Source: a virus
DNA length: 32,620 bases
Virus record (IMG/VR): IMGVR_UViG_3300022752_000246
Span: 1-32,620 of that record
Direction: 5' to 3' (one strand)
Both the position numbers and the translations under genes were made by a program. The notes under the pieces are model-generated. The model searched no databases. It worked only from the letters and a program-made list of their open reading frames with translations, and had not been told where the DNA came from. Of this stretch, positions 14,377-21,666 are shown piece by piece. Position 1 is the stretch's first letter; every line of letters starts with the position of its first letter.

Positions 14377-15050
14377 ACGCAACAAACGAAACGGCGTTCG
14401 TCTACGGGTCTACCGCCGCCGAGGTGTCGGTCATGTTCGACTACACGCCGCCAAAGACACACCAGCCGTTCGAGCCGTTCGACCTCACGCCGCTTCTCGA
14501 GGACTTCACCATCGGCATCGTGGTCGGCTCCTCGGGGTCGGGGAAGACGCAAGCGCTCAAGGCGGCTGGTTTCAACCCAGAAGAAGACTCGGAGCGTGGC
14601 TTGGACCAGTGGCACCCGAAGTTCTGTGTGCTGGACCACTTCTCGGTAGCCGCTGATGCGATTGAACTCCTGGGGGCGGCTGGTCTCAACTCGGTCCCGC
14701 AATGGTTCAAGCCCTTCCAACTACTGTCGAACGGCGAGCAGTATCGGGCGCAACTGGCACGGCGGATGAGCGTCTCCTCAAGGAATCGGACCACGCTGTT
14801 CGTCGACGAGTTCACGAGCGTCGTGGACCGCACGGTGGCACGAAGCCTATGCGAGTCCCTGAACCGCTACGCCTCGAAGGGGCGTCGAATCGTCGTGGCG
14901 ACCTGCCACCGTGATGTTGTGGGTTGGCTCCGCCACGATTGGGTGGTCGACACCGACCTGAACGAGGTCATCCGCCCCACGGAGCGCCGCCCCGCCTCAC
15001 ACTGGCTGGTATCGCTCGACGAGCATGTCGGCACCATCACCCGTGGCTGA
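14325..15050 (+). CDS. ABC-type ATPase of the Mom/COG2401-like kind
   Basis: A 241-residue soluble ATPase. IGIVVGSSGSGKT (63-75) is the Walker A, LSNGEQYRAQLARR (134-147) the ABC signature, TLFVDEFTS (157-165) the Walker B, and VVATCHRD (190-197) the switch histidine. No membrane segment or permease gene is present, so it is not a transporter. The N-terminal lead-in (FDLTPLLEDFTIGIVVG) resembles ABC ATPases that are fused to or encoded beside a predicted acetyltransferase (COG2401). The next gene is a GNAT-like protein, so the two probably act together, plausibly on DNA. GGAGG lies upstream of the ATG. Confidence 0.82.
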   Translation: MGADENGGTAAPHQHRLNATNETAFVYGSTAAEVSVMFDYTPPKTHQPFEPFDLTPLLEDFTIGIVVGSSGSGKTQALKAAGFNPEEDSERGLDQWHPKFCVLDHFSVAADAIELLGAAGLNSVPQWFKPFQLLSNGEQYRAQLARRMSVSSRNRTTLFVDEFTSVVDRTVARSLCESLNRYASKGRRIVVATCHRDVVGWLRHDWVVDTDLNEVIRPTERRPASHWLVSLDEHVGTITRG

Positions 15051-15591
15051 CACCGTAGACCTCTTCAGATGCGACGGAAGACGCCTCTGGAGCCTGTTCA
15101 GGCGGCACCACTACCTCTCAGGCACCTACAACGGGCACGGAGCCATCTGCGGGCTTCTGGAGGGCAATCTGGTGGGTTTCGCCTCATACATCACCTACCC
15201 GTCTGGCACGATTCCCCAACCTGCCCGTAGAGAGCATCGGACGGTCATCCTACCCGACTATCAGGGCATGGGCATCGGTGTGAGGCTGTCTGACGCCCTC
15301 GGCTGGATGATGCTTCTGGAGGGCTACCGATACTTCTCGAAAACCTCGCACCCTCGGATGGGCGGCTACCGCAACCAAAGCCCGCTATGGCGACCCACGA
15401 GCAAGAACGAGGTCGCCCGTGACGACGACACTGGGCGGAGCCGCTGGGAGTTGAAACGGACGGCATCGTTCTCCCACGAGTTCATCGGCGACAACCCCGA
15501 ACTGTATGCGACCGTCCTGTCGAACATCGTGACGCCTGATGTGTCTCAACTATCGTTGTTCGACGATGGCTCTCCTGACGCAGAACAGTGA
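15025..15591 (+). CDS. Mom-like GNAT-fold protein (putative DNA adenine modification)
   Basis: A 188-residue protein. Features are LWSLFRRHHYLSG (21-33), strands AICGLLEGNLVGFASYITYP (40-59), EHRTVILPDYQGMGIG (70-85), in which QGMGIG is the acyl-CoA-binding loop of GNAT folds, and a helix RLSDALGWMML. The pattern resembles the Mom family of phage Mu, which adds a carbamoylmethyl-type group to adenine N6. Mom-like proteins of this type are frequently paired with an ABC ATPase. It overlaps the ATPase gene by 26 nt; a GTG at 15043 is an alternative start. Mom-type activity is inference from family and context. Confidence 0.7.
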   Translation: MSAPSPVADTVDLFRCDGRRLWSLFRRHHYLSGTYNGHGAICGLLEGNLVGFASYITYPSGTIPQPARREHRTVILPDYQGMGIGVRLSDALGWMMLLEGYRYFSKTSHPRMGGYRNQSPLWRPTSKNEVARDDDTGRSRWELKRTASFSHEFIGDNPELYATVLSNIVTPDVSQLSLFDDGSPDAEQ

Positions 15592-16426
15592 ACTGAAGCC
15601 GCACGGCATCTGGAACTGGACGATTCCAGCGTGGTACACGACGCTCGCCGATGGCACGAGGTTCAAGACCTGCCCGCAGGCTGGCGTCTGCGCCCAGTTG
15701 TGCTACGCCCGAAACGGCACCTACCTGTTCAAGAATGTGCGGGCGGCGCACGACCGCAATCTCCAGTTCGTCCTCGACACACCGACCGAGTGGCGTGATG
15801 CGATGCTGTTCGAGTTGCGGAAACCGAAGTTCAACCGAATCGTCGGACCTCGGGACTTGCCGTATCCAATCGAATACACGATGCTGGATGACTGGATGCA
15901 GGGCTGGGCACGGAGCGGACTCCCAGCAATCAGAATCCACGACGCAGGCGACTTCTTCGCCGAATGGTACCTCGACCTTTGGCTCGAGATAGCGCATGCG
16001 AACCCCCATCTGCTTTTCTACGCCTACACCAAGGAAGTTTCGCTGTTCAACGGCTACAAGGGCGTCTTCCCGCCGAACTTCAGGTACCTGTTCTCCACTG
16101 GCGGACTCGAGGACCACCTCATCGACGGGCAACGCCACGCCGAGGTATTCCCCACGCTCGAGGCGCTCGAAACGGCGGGCTACATCTCGCAGGGTGCGAA
16201 CGACCTTCTCGCTATCATGTTGCCGACGAACAACATCGGAATCACGGCGAACAACATCGCCCACTTCAAGAAAAAGATGGCGGGCAAAACCTTCGGCGAG
16301 TTGACGAACGAGAAAAGGAGAGGCAGGCGTGACCAAACGCAAAACGGAATCGTTCAGGAGGTTTCTCTCGGCGGCGCCGTTGCTCCGCCTGTTCGACCCC
16401 GAGGCGACTCAAGCGGAGATTGCTGA
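15566..16426 (+). CDS. Gp88-like protein with cysteine cluster motif
   Basis: A 286-residue protein starting at ATG 15566. KTCPQAGVCAQLCYARNGTY contains Cys36, Cys42 and Cys46 (C-x5-C-x3-CY), a hallmark of the mycobacteriophage Gp88 type proteins. Further blocks include FRIHDAGDFF-like AIRIHDAGDFFAEWYL and LLFYAYTKEV. The cysteine arrangement recalls an Fe-S or radical-SAM-like cofactor site, though it is not the classical CxxxCxxC. It overlaps the Mom-like gene by 26 nt and an HTH gene by 98 nt; the last ~25 residues look unstructured. It may serve in DNA modification, judged by context only. Confidence 0.68.
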   Translation: MALLTQNSELKPHGIWNWTIPAWYTTLADGTRFKTCPQAGVCAQLCYARNGTYLFKNVRAAHDRNLQFVLDTPTEWRDAMLFELRKPKFNRIVGPRDLPYPIEYTMLDDWMQGWARSGLPAIRIHDAGDFFAEWYLDLWLEIAHANPHLLFYAYTKEVSLFNGYKGVFPPNFRYLFSTGGLEDHLIDGQRHAEVFPTLEALETAGYISQGANDLLAIMLPTNNIGITANNIAHFKKKMAGKTFGELTNEKRRGRRDQTQNGIVQEVSLGGAVAPPVRPRGDSSGDC

Positions 16427-16604
16427 TGCGTTGGGGGTAAGCCCCGCAACGGTCGCTGGTTGGCGCAAGGGTGGTCGAGTCGCTTGGCGGTGCGCCGACG
16501 AGTTCGCAATCAAACTCGGCACACACCCAGCGAACTTGTGGGGGGCTGAGTGGACCACCATTTATCCACTCCACTCGACGGAAGAGGACGCCGCCGCCGT
16601 CTAG
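16329..16604 (+). CDS. Helix-turn-helix regulator
   Basis: A 91-residue protein from GTG with AAAGGAG at 16314-16320. TQAEIADALGVSPATVAGWRKGG (26-49 region) is a clear HTH, followed by CADEFAIKLGTHPANLWGAEW. It probably binds DNA as a regulator. It overlaps the end of the Gp88-like gene by 98 nt in another frame, which is unusually long here and suggests that the Gp88 C-terminus is dispensable. Confidence 0.72.
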   Translation: MTKRKTESFRRFLSAAPLLRLFDPEATQAEIADALGVSPATVAGWRKGGRVAWRCADEFAIKLGTHPANLWGAEWTTIYPLHSTEEDAAAV

Positions 16605-16617
16605 TGTTCTGTCTCCC

Positions 16618-16773
16618 ATGACGGCACAAGACCTCGCCAACGCAATCGCCTACCTTCGCAAAGTTTTCGTCGGACCGATGGAGGTCGACACCTTCATCCG
16701 CACGATGAGGGCGCTCGAGGACGAGTATCGGAGGGTTAGCAACGACGAGGCGAAGATTCGCACCGATGCCTGA
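16618..16773 (+). CDS. Small helical hypothetical protein
   Basis: A 51-residue protein (MTAQDLANAIAYLRKVFVGP) that is helical and ends EAKIRTDA. A TAGTGT box at 16602-16607 lies 10 nt upstream of the ATG and there is no RBS, so expression may be from a nearly leaderless transcript. It overlaps the next start by 8 nt. No family recognised. Confidence 0.5.
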   Translation: MTAQDLANAIAYLRKVFVGPMEVDTFIRTMRALEDEYRRVSNDEAKIRTDA

Positions 16774-17410
16774 ACTCAACGCCAACATCCCCATCCAACA
16801 GTGGTATGTCAGGGGCAACTATCTGCGGGACCAGCGTGATTCGCACGACAAACTCTTCCCATGCGTCGTGTTCGGCGTCGCTTCGATGGTCGGGAAACCG
16901 CCACTCTTCCACTTTCTCATGGAGGACGGCGGATTGTGGTGGAGGATGCCCGTATCGGCGTTCTGCACACACGAGGACGCACCGCCGATGCACCTCGAGG
17001 ACCTGATTCTTTGGGACTGCCTCTCCAACTTCGTGACCGTCACCGAGTTCGACGCACTGAGCAAGATGCGTATGTCCTACCGTGACAGGGAGGGCGAAAC
17101 ACACCGTGGTCGCTACCTTTTCACGCTCGACTGGCACACACCCGACCCGAACACGCTGGATTGCGGCTACTCGAACTCGCCGAACGAACACAAGTGCGGG
17201 CATGTCATCGAACTCGACAACGGCAACATCGCCATCCAACCGAACAACAGGGTGAGACTGTTCGAGCCTTCGTTCACGGTGAAGAACGAGGTGGTGATTG
17301 AGAGACTGGTGAACACGCACGACTGGACCGTCGAAACGGGTGACGACTGGTTGACGGAGGACACCGAGAACTTCGAGTACGGCATGCGACAGCCCGAGCG
17401 CAACGACTGA
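16766..17410 (+). CDS. Conserved phage hypothetical protein
   Basis: A 214-residue protein beginning MPELNANIPIQQWYVRGNYL. The pattern (FHFLMEDGGLWWRMPVSAFC, LILWDCLSN, RYLFTLDWHTPDPN, EHKCGHVIELDNGNIAIQPN, VRLFEPS) matches a protein I recall from many marine T4-like phages, annotated only as hypothetical. It seems to be beta-rich with conserved Cys and Trp residues. No catalytic motif can be named. It overlaps the preceding small gene by 8 nt. Confidence 0.72.
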   Translation: MPELNANIPIQQWYVRGNYLRDQRDSHDKLFPCVVFGVASMVGKPPLFHFLMEDGGLWWRMPVSAFCTHEDAPPMHLEDLILWDCLSNFVTVTEFDALSKMRMSYRDREGETHRGRYLFTLDWHTPDPNTLDCGYSNSPNEHKCGHVIELDNGNIAIQPNNRVRLFEPSFTVKNEVVIERLVNTHDWTVETGDDWLTEDTENFEYGMRQPERND

Positions 17411-17421
17411 GAATCTCGGCG

Positions 17422-17601
17422 ATGGTTGGCGGCAGGATGGGCGAAGACCCCAAACTTGAGCCGTGGAAGGCGCCCGAGCATCTGGATTGGTCGGTTATCT
17501 GCGGGCATTGCTACCAGCCGATGCGACCAGAACACGCCCATTATCGCTGTCACAACTGCGGGGAGAGGGATTCGTGTTGTGAGGGCGGATTCATGGGCTG
17601 A
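17422..17601 (+). CDS. Small zinc-ribbon protein
   Basis: A 59-residue protein starting at ATG 17422. Two CxxC knuckles are seen, CGHC (27-30) and CHNC (43-46), followed by a GERDSCCEGG ending. This double-knuckle arrangement with an RDSCCEG tail is common in small phage proteins of unknown role and implies one structural zinc. It lies in the 200 bases between the preceding gene and promoter cassette 4. DNA or protein binding is possible. Confidence 0.7.
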   Translation: MVGGRMGEDPKLEPWKAPEHLDWSVICGHCYQPMRPEHAHYRCHNCGERDSCCEGGFMG

Positions 17602-17610
17602 TTCCCCGAC

Positions 17611-17663
17611 TTGACATCGGGGCACAAGTGGGGTACACTTGAATCGTGGGAAAGGAGACCACG
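17611..17663 (+). promoter_or_regulatory. Promoter cassette copy 4
   Basis: TTGACA (17611-17616), 17 nt ending GGGG, TACACT (17634-17639), 6 nt, GTGG (17646), AAAGGAG, ATGACC (17664). Confidence 0.86.
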
Positions 17664-17879
17664 ATGACCGAAAAACTGGTGACCATCGAAGAGTTCTTCA
17701 AGTGGGGAGTTCAACAAGGCGCCCAAAACACGCCTCTCGCCCAACTGAGGGAAGAGTTCAAGGCGCTCGAATGGGTCGCCGAAACGACCACCCAAAAGGC
17801 GCTGGAAACCAAGTGGAGAAAAGAGGCGCTCTTCGAGGTGCTGAACTGGAGAATCCCAGCCCTCGGCAAAGCCGCCTAA
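17664..17879 (+). CDS. Small hypothetical protein under cassette 4
   Basis: A 71-residue, mainly helical protein (MTEKLVTIEEFFKWGVQQG). The ATG 17664 is set by the RBS; the in-frame GTG at 17646 sits on the predicted transcription start. It is rich in Lys, Glu and Trp, with no motif. It appears to be a single-gene transcription unit. Confidence 0.65.
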   Translation: MTEKLVTIEEFFKWGVQQGAQNTPLAQLREEFKALEWVAETTTQKALETKWRKEALFEVLNWRIPALGKAA

Positions 17880-17911
17880 CGACCATCCACCACCCCGCAA
17901 CACCGCTCAAC

Positions 17912-17924
17912 TAAGGTGGTCGAC
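17912..17924 (+). promoter_or_regulatory. Leaderless-type -10 box
   Basis: TAAGGT at 17912-17917 is followed by 7 nt and the ATG at 17925, with no Shine-Dalgarno. This is the same spacing as at whiB. Confidence 0.35.
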
Positions 17925-18161
17925 ATGACAGAAAACCCCAAATACCTACTCGAAGCCCGCTCAAACAAGGTGTTTCTGAAGATTCAGTTCGCCGCCTCGA
18001 ACGACGAACAGGCGATACTCGACTGCATCGACATCATTCTGTCGGGCGCCGAACGCAACGCCGACCCGTGGTGTTTCGGCGAAATCCGCCTCAGCAACGA
18101 CCTCGGAGTCGAGTTGCTCGGAATCCCCACACTGCAAAAACCCGAACCATTCCACGGTTGA
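17925..18161 (+). CDS. Small hypothetical protein
   Basis: A 78-residue protein beginning MTENPKYLLEARSNKVFLKI. It has an alpha/beta pattern with a CIDIILSGAERN helix and GVELLGIPTLQKP strands. An in-frame GTG at 17916 lies inside the proposed -10 box, so ATG 17925 is preferred. Synonymous positions favour C and A. No family is recognised. Confidence 0.55.
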   Translation: MTENPKYLLEARSNKVFLKIQFAASNDEQAILDCIDIILSGAERNADPWCFGEIRLSNDLGVELLGIPTLQKPEPFHG

Positions 18162-18164
18162 GCC

Positions 18165-18446
18165 ATGCGACCAACCTTCGACGAATGGTTGAAACAGGGC
18201 TACGACCTCGGATTCTGCGGACCACCAATCTGCCCCGACCATGACGGAATCCCGATGTCGTTCGCCGAAGAAACGATTGTCGACGCTGACGGCGAATGGT
18301 GCTGTCACATCGTCCGCCTCTATGAGGACGCCCGCCACAAGTACGCAATCGAACGGCACCACTCGCCGAGCGTATGGAGAGCCGTGAACCTCGGATGGCA
18401 GGATGCGACCCTCAGAATCGTCGAACCACCATCTGAAGACGCCTAA
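18165..18446 (+). CDS. Conserved phage hypothetical protein
   Basis: A 93-residue protein with CGPPICPDHDGIPMS, ADGEWCCHIVRLYED and HHSPSVWRA. I recall this pattern from small proteins in many actinophages with conserved Cys/His and the NHSPSVWR-type end; no function is assigned to that family. Cys18, Cys23 and the CC pair might bind a metal. It starts 3 nt after the previous stop. Confidence 0.65.
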   Translation: MRPTFDEWLKQGYDLGFCGPPICPDHDGIPMSFAEETIVDADGEWCCHIVRLYEDARHKYAIERHHSPSVWRAVNLGWQDATLRIVEPPSEDA

Positions 18447-18452
18447 ACGCCG

Positions 18453-18671
18453 CTACAACGCCCTCTCCAGTTCTCGGGCTAACACCACCAAATCGTCATC
18501 CCCACTCAATCTCGAGTGAAGCAGGATGCGTCTGGCAAGCAATCTCACCATCCACCTCAACCGAGAGTTTTCGTCCCGCAACGCCTCCCGAGACGCTTTT
18601 TCGCCGTAATACTTCGCCCAGCCGACACGCCTAGACGCCTCGACCCCGTCAACAACCCTCGCTGACACCAT
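18453..18671 (-). CDS. Minus-strand small leucine-zipper-like protein
   Basis: A 72-residue protein read on the minus strand, ATG at 18671-18669, with GGAG 9 nt upstream, the best RBS of the possible starts. ALRDENSRLRWMVRLLARRI has a leucine/hydrophobic heptad and basic residues, followed by GDDDLVVLARELERAL. It is the only minus-strand ORF in the window that looks like a gene rather than a shadow: it fills otherwise empty sequence and is convergent with the + strand gene ending at 18446. Confidence 0.55.
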   Translation of the reverse strand: MVSARVVDGVEASRRVGWAKYYGEKASREALRDENSRLRWMVRLLARRILLHSRLSGDDDLVVLARELERAL

Positions 18672-18968
18672 GACATCGTTCTCCAATCGTGCTTGAACCT
18701 TGCACCCGTATCTGACGGTCGAAGAGGACCGTTGAACAGTCGAATGTCAGGTCGCTCATGTCACTTGACATCGAGAATCCCACGATTCGGTGATGCGACC
18801 GTTTTTGCCGGGGGAAGCAGATTCCAAAACCGCCGCAACCTCACCTACAAGGAAGAGAGAGAAACACACACACCACCACACACCCAAACCCCACTCAACA
18901 AAACACCCACCCAACCACCCCACTAAACCCACCCCAAACCACCAAAAACACCTAAAATCACACCCACC
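18672..18968. other. Noncoding gap before the terminase, A/C-rich
   Basis: About 297 nt without a convincing gene. The first half contains an isolated TTGACA (18765-18770) with no good -10 at the right distance. From about 18846 the + strand becomes very rich in A and C and almost free of G and T. TAAAAT at 18953-18958 lies 10 nt before the small-terminase ATG. A packaging (pac/cos) site could lie here, but none can be proved. Confidence 0.5.
18953..18968 (+). promoter_or_regulatory. -10-like box before terminase small subunit
   Basis: TAAAAT (18953-18958) matches the -10 consensus at five of six positions and is 10 nt from the ATG. There is no Shine-Dalgarno, so the transcript leader would be minimal. 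Confidence 0.35.
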
Positions 18969-19409
18969 ATGCCCCGCAAAATCGGAAGAACCACCAAACT
19001 CAACCCACAAACCCAACAAAAAATCATCGACGCCATCACCGCAGGCAACTACCTCGAAACCGCCGCAAACTACGCAAACATCAGCAAAACCACCCTCTAC
19101 CGATGGCTCGCCGAAGCAGAACAACCCAACGCACCCAAGCGCCTGCGGGAGTTTCGTGACGCCGTGGAGCAGGCTCGGGCGGCGTCAGAAGTTCGGAATG
19201 TGACGCTGGTTCAGCGGGCGGCGAATGATGGAAGTTGGCAGGCGGCGTCGTGGTATCTGGAGAGGTCGTTTCCCGCTCGTTGGGGGAAGAATCAGAAGGT
19301 GGAGGTGACTGGTGCGGATGGGGCGCCGTTGAAGTTGGATGTCTCGGTGGATGAACTGGCGTCGAAGATTGAGGGATTGCTCGGCGATGGCGGACCTAAA
19401 CCCGAGTAG
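18969..19409 (+). CDS. terS: Terminase small subunit
   Basis: A 146-residue protein. Residues 10-50 (KLNPQTQQKIIDAITAGNYL, then ANISKTTLYRWLAEAEQ) form the HTH domain used to recognise packaging-site DNA; a helical oligomerisation part follows (EFRDAVEQARAASEVRNVTL) and then a C-terminal segment with WYLERSFPARWG. It sits immediately before the large subunit and overlaps it by 23 nt. The synonymous-site composition changes abruptly at about 19137, from C/A-ending to G/T-ending codons, inside the gene. Confidence 0.85.
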   Translation: MPRKIGRTTKLNPQTQQKIIDAITAGNYLETAANYANISKTTLYRWLAEAEQPNAPKRLREFRDAVEQARAASEVRNVTLVQRAANDGSWQAASWYLERSFPARWGKNQKVEVTGADGAPLKLDVSVDELASKIEGLLGDGGPKPE

Positions 19410-21171
19410 CGCATCGTTGGAGGCGAGGATTGTCGCCTTTCTTCGTGATGCGACCCCGTTGAGGCGGCGGGAATGGCTCGCCAATCTCACCTATGAGGAG
19501 CGGGCGGCTGTCGCTGTCATCGTTCAGCGGATAGCGGAGGACCCGTGGAGCCAGTATCGAGGGGACCCTGTCGGATTCGTCGAGAGAGGCTTATGCGAGA
19601 CCATTTGGAGCAAACAGCGGGAGATTCTCGAGTCGGTTCGTGACAACAAGCGCACCGCAGTGCCCGCTTGTCACGCCCCCGGCAAGTCCCACCTCGCCGC
19701 CCGTATCGTCGCCTACTGGACGATGACAAACCCTCTCGGGACTAGTCAGGTAGTCACCACCGCTACCACCTTCAGACAAGTCCGCAACATTCTCTGGTCC
19801 CACATCCGCACACTGCACTCACGCCACAACCTCGACGGGGACTGTCTCACCACCGAATGGAAGCGTGATGCGAGCGTCGTAGCGTTCGGATTCGCCCCAG
19901 CCCAATACAACGAGACAGCACTGCAAGGAATCCACGCACCAAACCTACTCATCGTCGTAGACGAAGCAGGCGGAATCAGCGACACGATAGGCAACGCACT
20001 CGAAGCCCTAATGACAGGCGAAAACACACGCCTACTCTTACTCGGAAACCCACCCACCGACACAACAAACTCATGGTTCGAGCGAGCCTGCCGAAGCAAC
20101 CTCTACAACACAATCAGAATCAGCGCCTACGACACACCAAACTTCACAGGCGAACCAACAGGAACCTGCACAACCTGCCCACCAACCGTCAAAAAACACG
20201 CAATCGCCACCCACCTAGTCGACAAACAATGGGTCGACGACATAATCCACGAACTCGGAGACAACTCACCGTTCGCCCAAGCCAGAATCCACGCCAACTT
20301 CGTCGAAAACACCACAAACCGAATCATCCCCGCCTCATGGATAGACGAAGCAACACGCAACACCAACCCAGCCCACTCAAACGACATAAAACTCGGCGTA
20401 GACATCGCCTCAGACGGCGGAGACGAGTTCGTCATCGCCCGCATCGACGGCTACACCGCCCGAATCATCCACACCTCAAGCGGAGACGCCAACGCCAACG
20501 CCGTCACCGTCGCCCAAACCATACTCAAACACATCCACGACGCCGAAGCAACTTTACATAACAACCGTTATGGGCACCACGAACAGTGGTCACCCGACCA
20601 CCCACAGCGTTCACCCCACCAACATGAACAACAGGTAAACACAACCCAAACACCAGATGAACAACAGGTAAACACAAGGGGTGGGGGGTCCTTGCTCGGT
20701 CGTGCGAAGGGGGGCTTGCCGGGTATGGTCTCTGTGAAGGTTGATGCTATTGGGTTGGGTTGGGGGGTTGTTAGTTTGTTGGAGTTGTGGGGTCGGGAGG
20801 GGTTGCATGAGGCGAGGGTGGTTGGGGTGAATGTGGCGGAGCGGGCTGTTGATGCTGGTCGGTTCAAGAATGTGAGGGCGGAGATGTGGTGGAATCTTCG
20901 GGTGTTGTTGGAGCCTGATTCTGGTGGGGGGCAGTTGGTTTCGTTGGTTGGTTTGGATGTGCGTTCGGTGGGTCAGTTGGGGTTGGGTGAGTTTGTGGCT
21001 GATTCGTCGGGGCGGTTGAAGGTGGTTGGGAAGGGGGAGATGCGGGGTCGGGGTTTGGGGTCTCCTGACCGTGCTGAGGCGTTGTTGTTGGGTTTTTATG
21101 AGCCGAGGGTGTGGGTTGCGCCTGTTGTGGCTCCTGTGTCGGTGGGTCAGGTGAATCCTTGGTTGATGTGA
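19387..21171 (+). CDS. terL: Terminase large subunit with an insert in the nuclease domain
   Basis: A 594-residue packaging motor. ATPase: CHAPGKSH (95-102), a degenerate Walker A, and LLIVVDEAG (187-195), Walker B with catalytic Glu. Nuclease: LGVDIASDGGDE (336-347), VKVDAIGLGWG (450-460) and GSPDRAEALL near the C-terminus give the three acidic metal-binding blocks. ATG 19387 is chosen as it follows the small subunit by overlap. Residues about 388-446 are a Gln/His/Asn-rich insert with in-frame repeats, placed between the first and second nuclease blocks. Codon wobble switches from C/A-rich to G/T-rich at about the insert. Confidence 0.9.
   Translation: MADLNPSSASLEARIVAFLRDATPLRRREWLANLTYEERAAVAVIVQRIAEDPWSQYRGDPVGFVERGLCETIWSKQREILESVRDNKRTAVPACHAPGKSHLAARIVAYWTMTNPLGTSQVVTTATTFRQVRNILWSHIRTLHSRHNLDGDCLTTEWKRDASVVAFGFAPAQYNETALQGIHAPNLLIVVDEAGGISDTIGNALEALMTGENTRLLLLGNPPTDTTNSWFERACRSNLYNTIRISAYDTPNFTGEPTGTCTTCPPTVKKHAIATHLVDKQWVDDIIHELGDNSPFAQARIHANFVENTTNRIIPASWIDEATRNTNPAHSNDIKLGVDIASDGGDEFVIARIDGYTARIIHTSSGDANANAVTVAQTILKHIHDAEATLHNNRYGHHEQWSPDHPQRSPHQHEQQVNTTQTPDEQQVNTRGGGSLLGRAKGGLPGMVSVKVDAIGLGWGVVSLLELWGREGLHEARVVGVNVAERAVDAGRFKNVRAEMWWNLRVLLEPDSGGGQLVSLVGLDVRSVGQLGLGEFVADSSGRLKVVGKGEMRGRGLGSPDRAEALLLGFYEPRVWVAPVVAPVSVGQVNPWLM
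20557..20601 (+). repeat. Two adjacent hairpins inside terL
   Basis: CATAAC (20557-20562) pairs with GTTATG (20567-20572) across 4 nt, and GTGGTC (20586-20591) pairs with GACCAC (20596-20601) across 4 nt. Both are perfect 6-bp stems at the left edge of the low-complexity insert. Confidence 0.55.
20624..20677 (+). repeat. 33-bp-periodic direct repeat inside terL
   Basis: A perfect 21-bp repeat occurs at 20624-20644 and 20657-20677 (key sequence GAACAACAGGTAAACACAA), 33 nt apart, so it is in frame and encodes EQQVNT twice. It lies between the hairpins and the G/T-rich segment. Confidence 0.75.
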
Positions 21172-21262
21172 TGCGATGGGGGGGGGTTGTGTTTTGTAAA
21201 AAAAGTTGGTCGCCTTCGGCGAGGGGGGGTGTTTGGTTGGGGTGGGTTTTTTGGTGGGGTAC

Positions 21263-21312
21263 TTGACACGGGTACTAAAGCGGGGTAGAGTGGGATTGTC
21301 GAAAGGGGACCG
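21263..21312 (+). promoter_or_regulatory. Promoter cassette copy 5 (divergent)
   Basis: TTGACA (21263-21268), 17 nt ending GGGG, TAGAGT (21286-21291), 6 nt, GTCG in place of GTGG, AAAGGGG, ATGACC (21313). It is the first gene unit after the terminase. Confidence 0.82.
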
Positions 21313-21666
21313 ATGACCACCTTCACCGTTCAGTTCCAATACAACGAGTTCGGACCGCTCGGCTTCTACGCCGAGTCGCAAAAGTTCGCCACCAAGGACC
21401 AAGCCGAGGCGTTTCTCGCCACCCTCCCGAAGAGCCTGAGGGCTTTCGTTCGTGAATACGCCCCCGCCGTCTCGTTCACCGTCATGCTCAGGGTTCCGTA
21501 CTTCCATCAGAGGGCGCAAAGCGGACCCCGCAACGAGACGGGTCTGAAGCGAGCCAAGCGACTCCTGACCGACCCCCGTTTCAACATCGAGATGGTGCAA
21601 ACCCCCTACTCCTACGGGACGGTCGAAGAAGCCCTCGCCGCCATCGAAAAAGAACTCGCCCTGTGA
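21313..21666 (+). CDS. Hypothetical accessory protein
   Basis: A 117-residue protein (MTTFTVQFQYNEFGPLGFYA). It is alpha/beta with a SFTVMLRVPYF strand and a C-terminal helix (TVEEALAAIEKELAL). There is no recognised domain. It is expressed from cassette 5, and its stop overlaps the next GTG by 4 nt. Confidence 0.65.
   Translation: MTTFTVQFQYNEFGPLGFYAESQKFATKDQAEAFLATLPKSLRAFVREYAPAVSFTVMLRVPYFHQRAQSGPRNETGLKRAKRLLTDPRFNIEMVQTPYSYGTVEEALAAIEKELAL

Noticed and set aside
18765-18770. Eighth promoter cassette
   Set aside because: TTGACA is present, but no TAnnnT, GGGG or GTGG box follows at the expected distance.
21198-21222. Hairpin TCGCC-TTC-GGCGA with an A run, possible terminator
   Set aside because: On the + strand no T run follows directly; it would act only on the minus strand, where no gene is seen.
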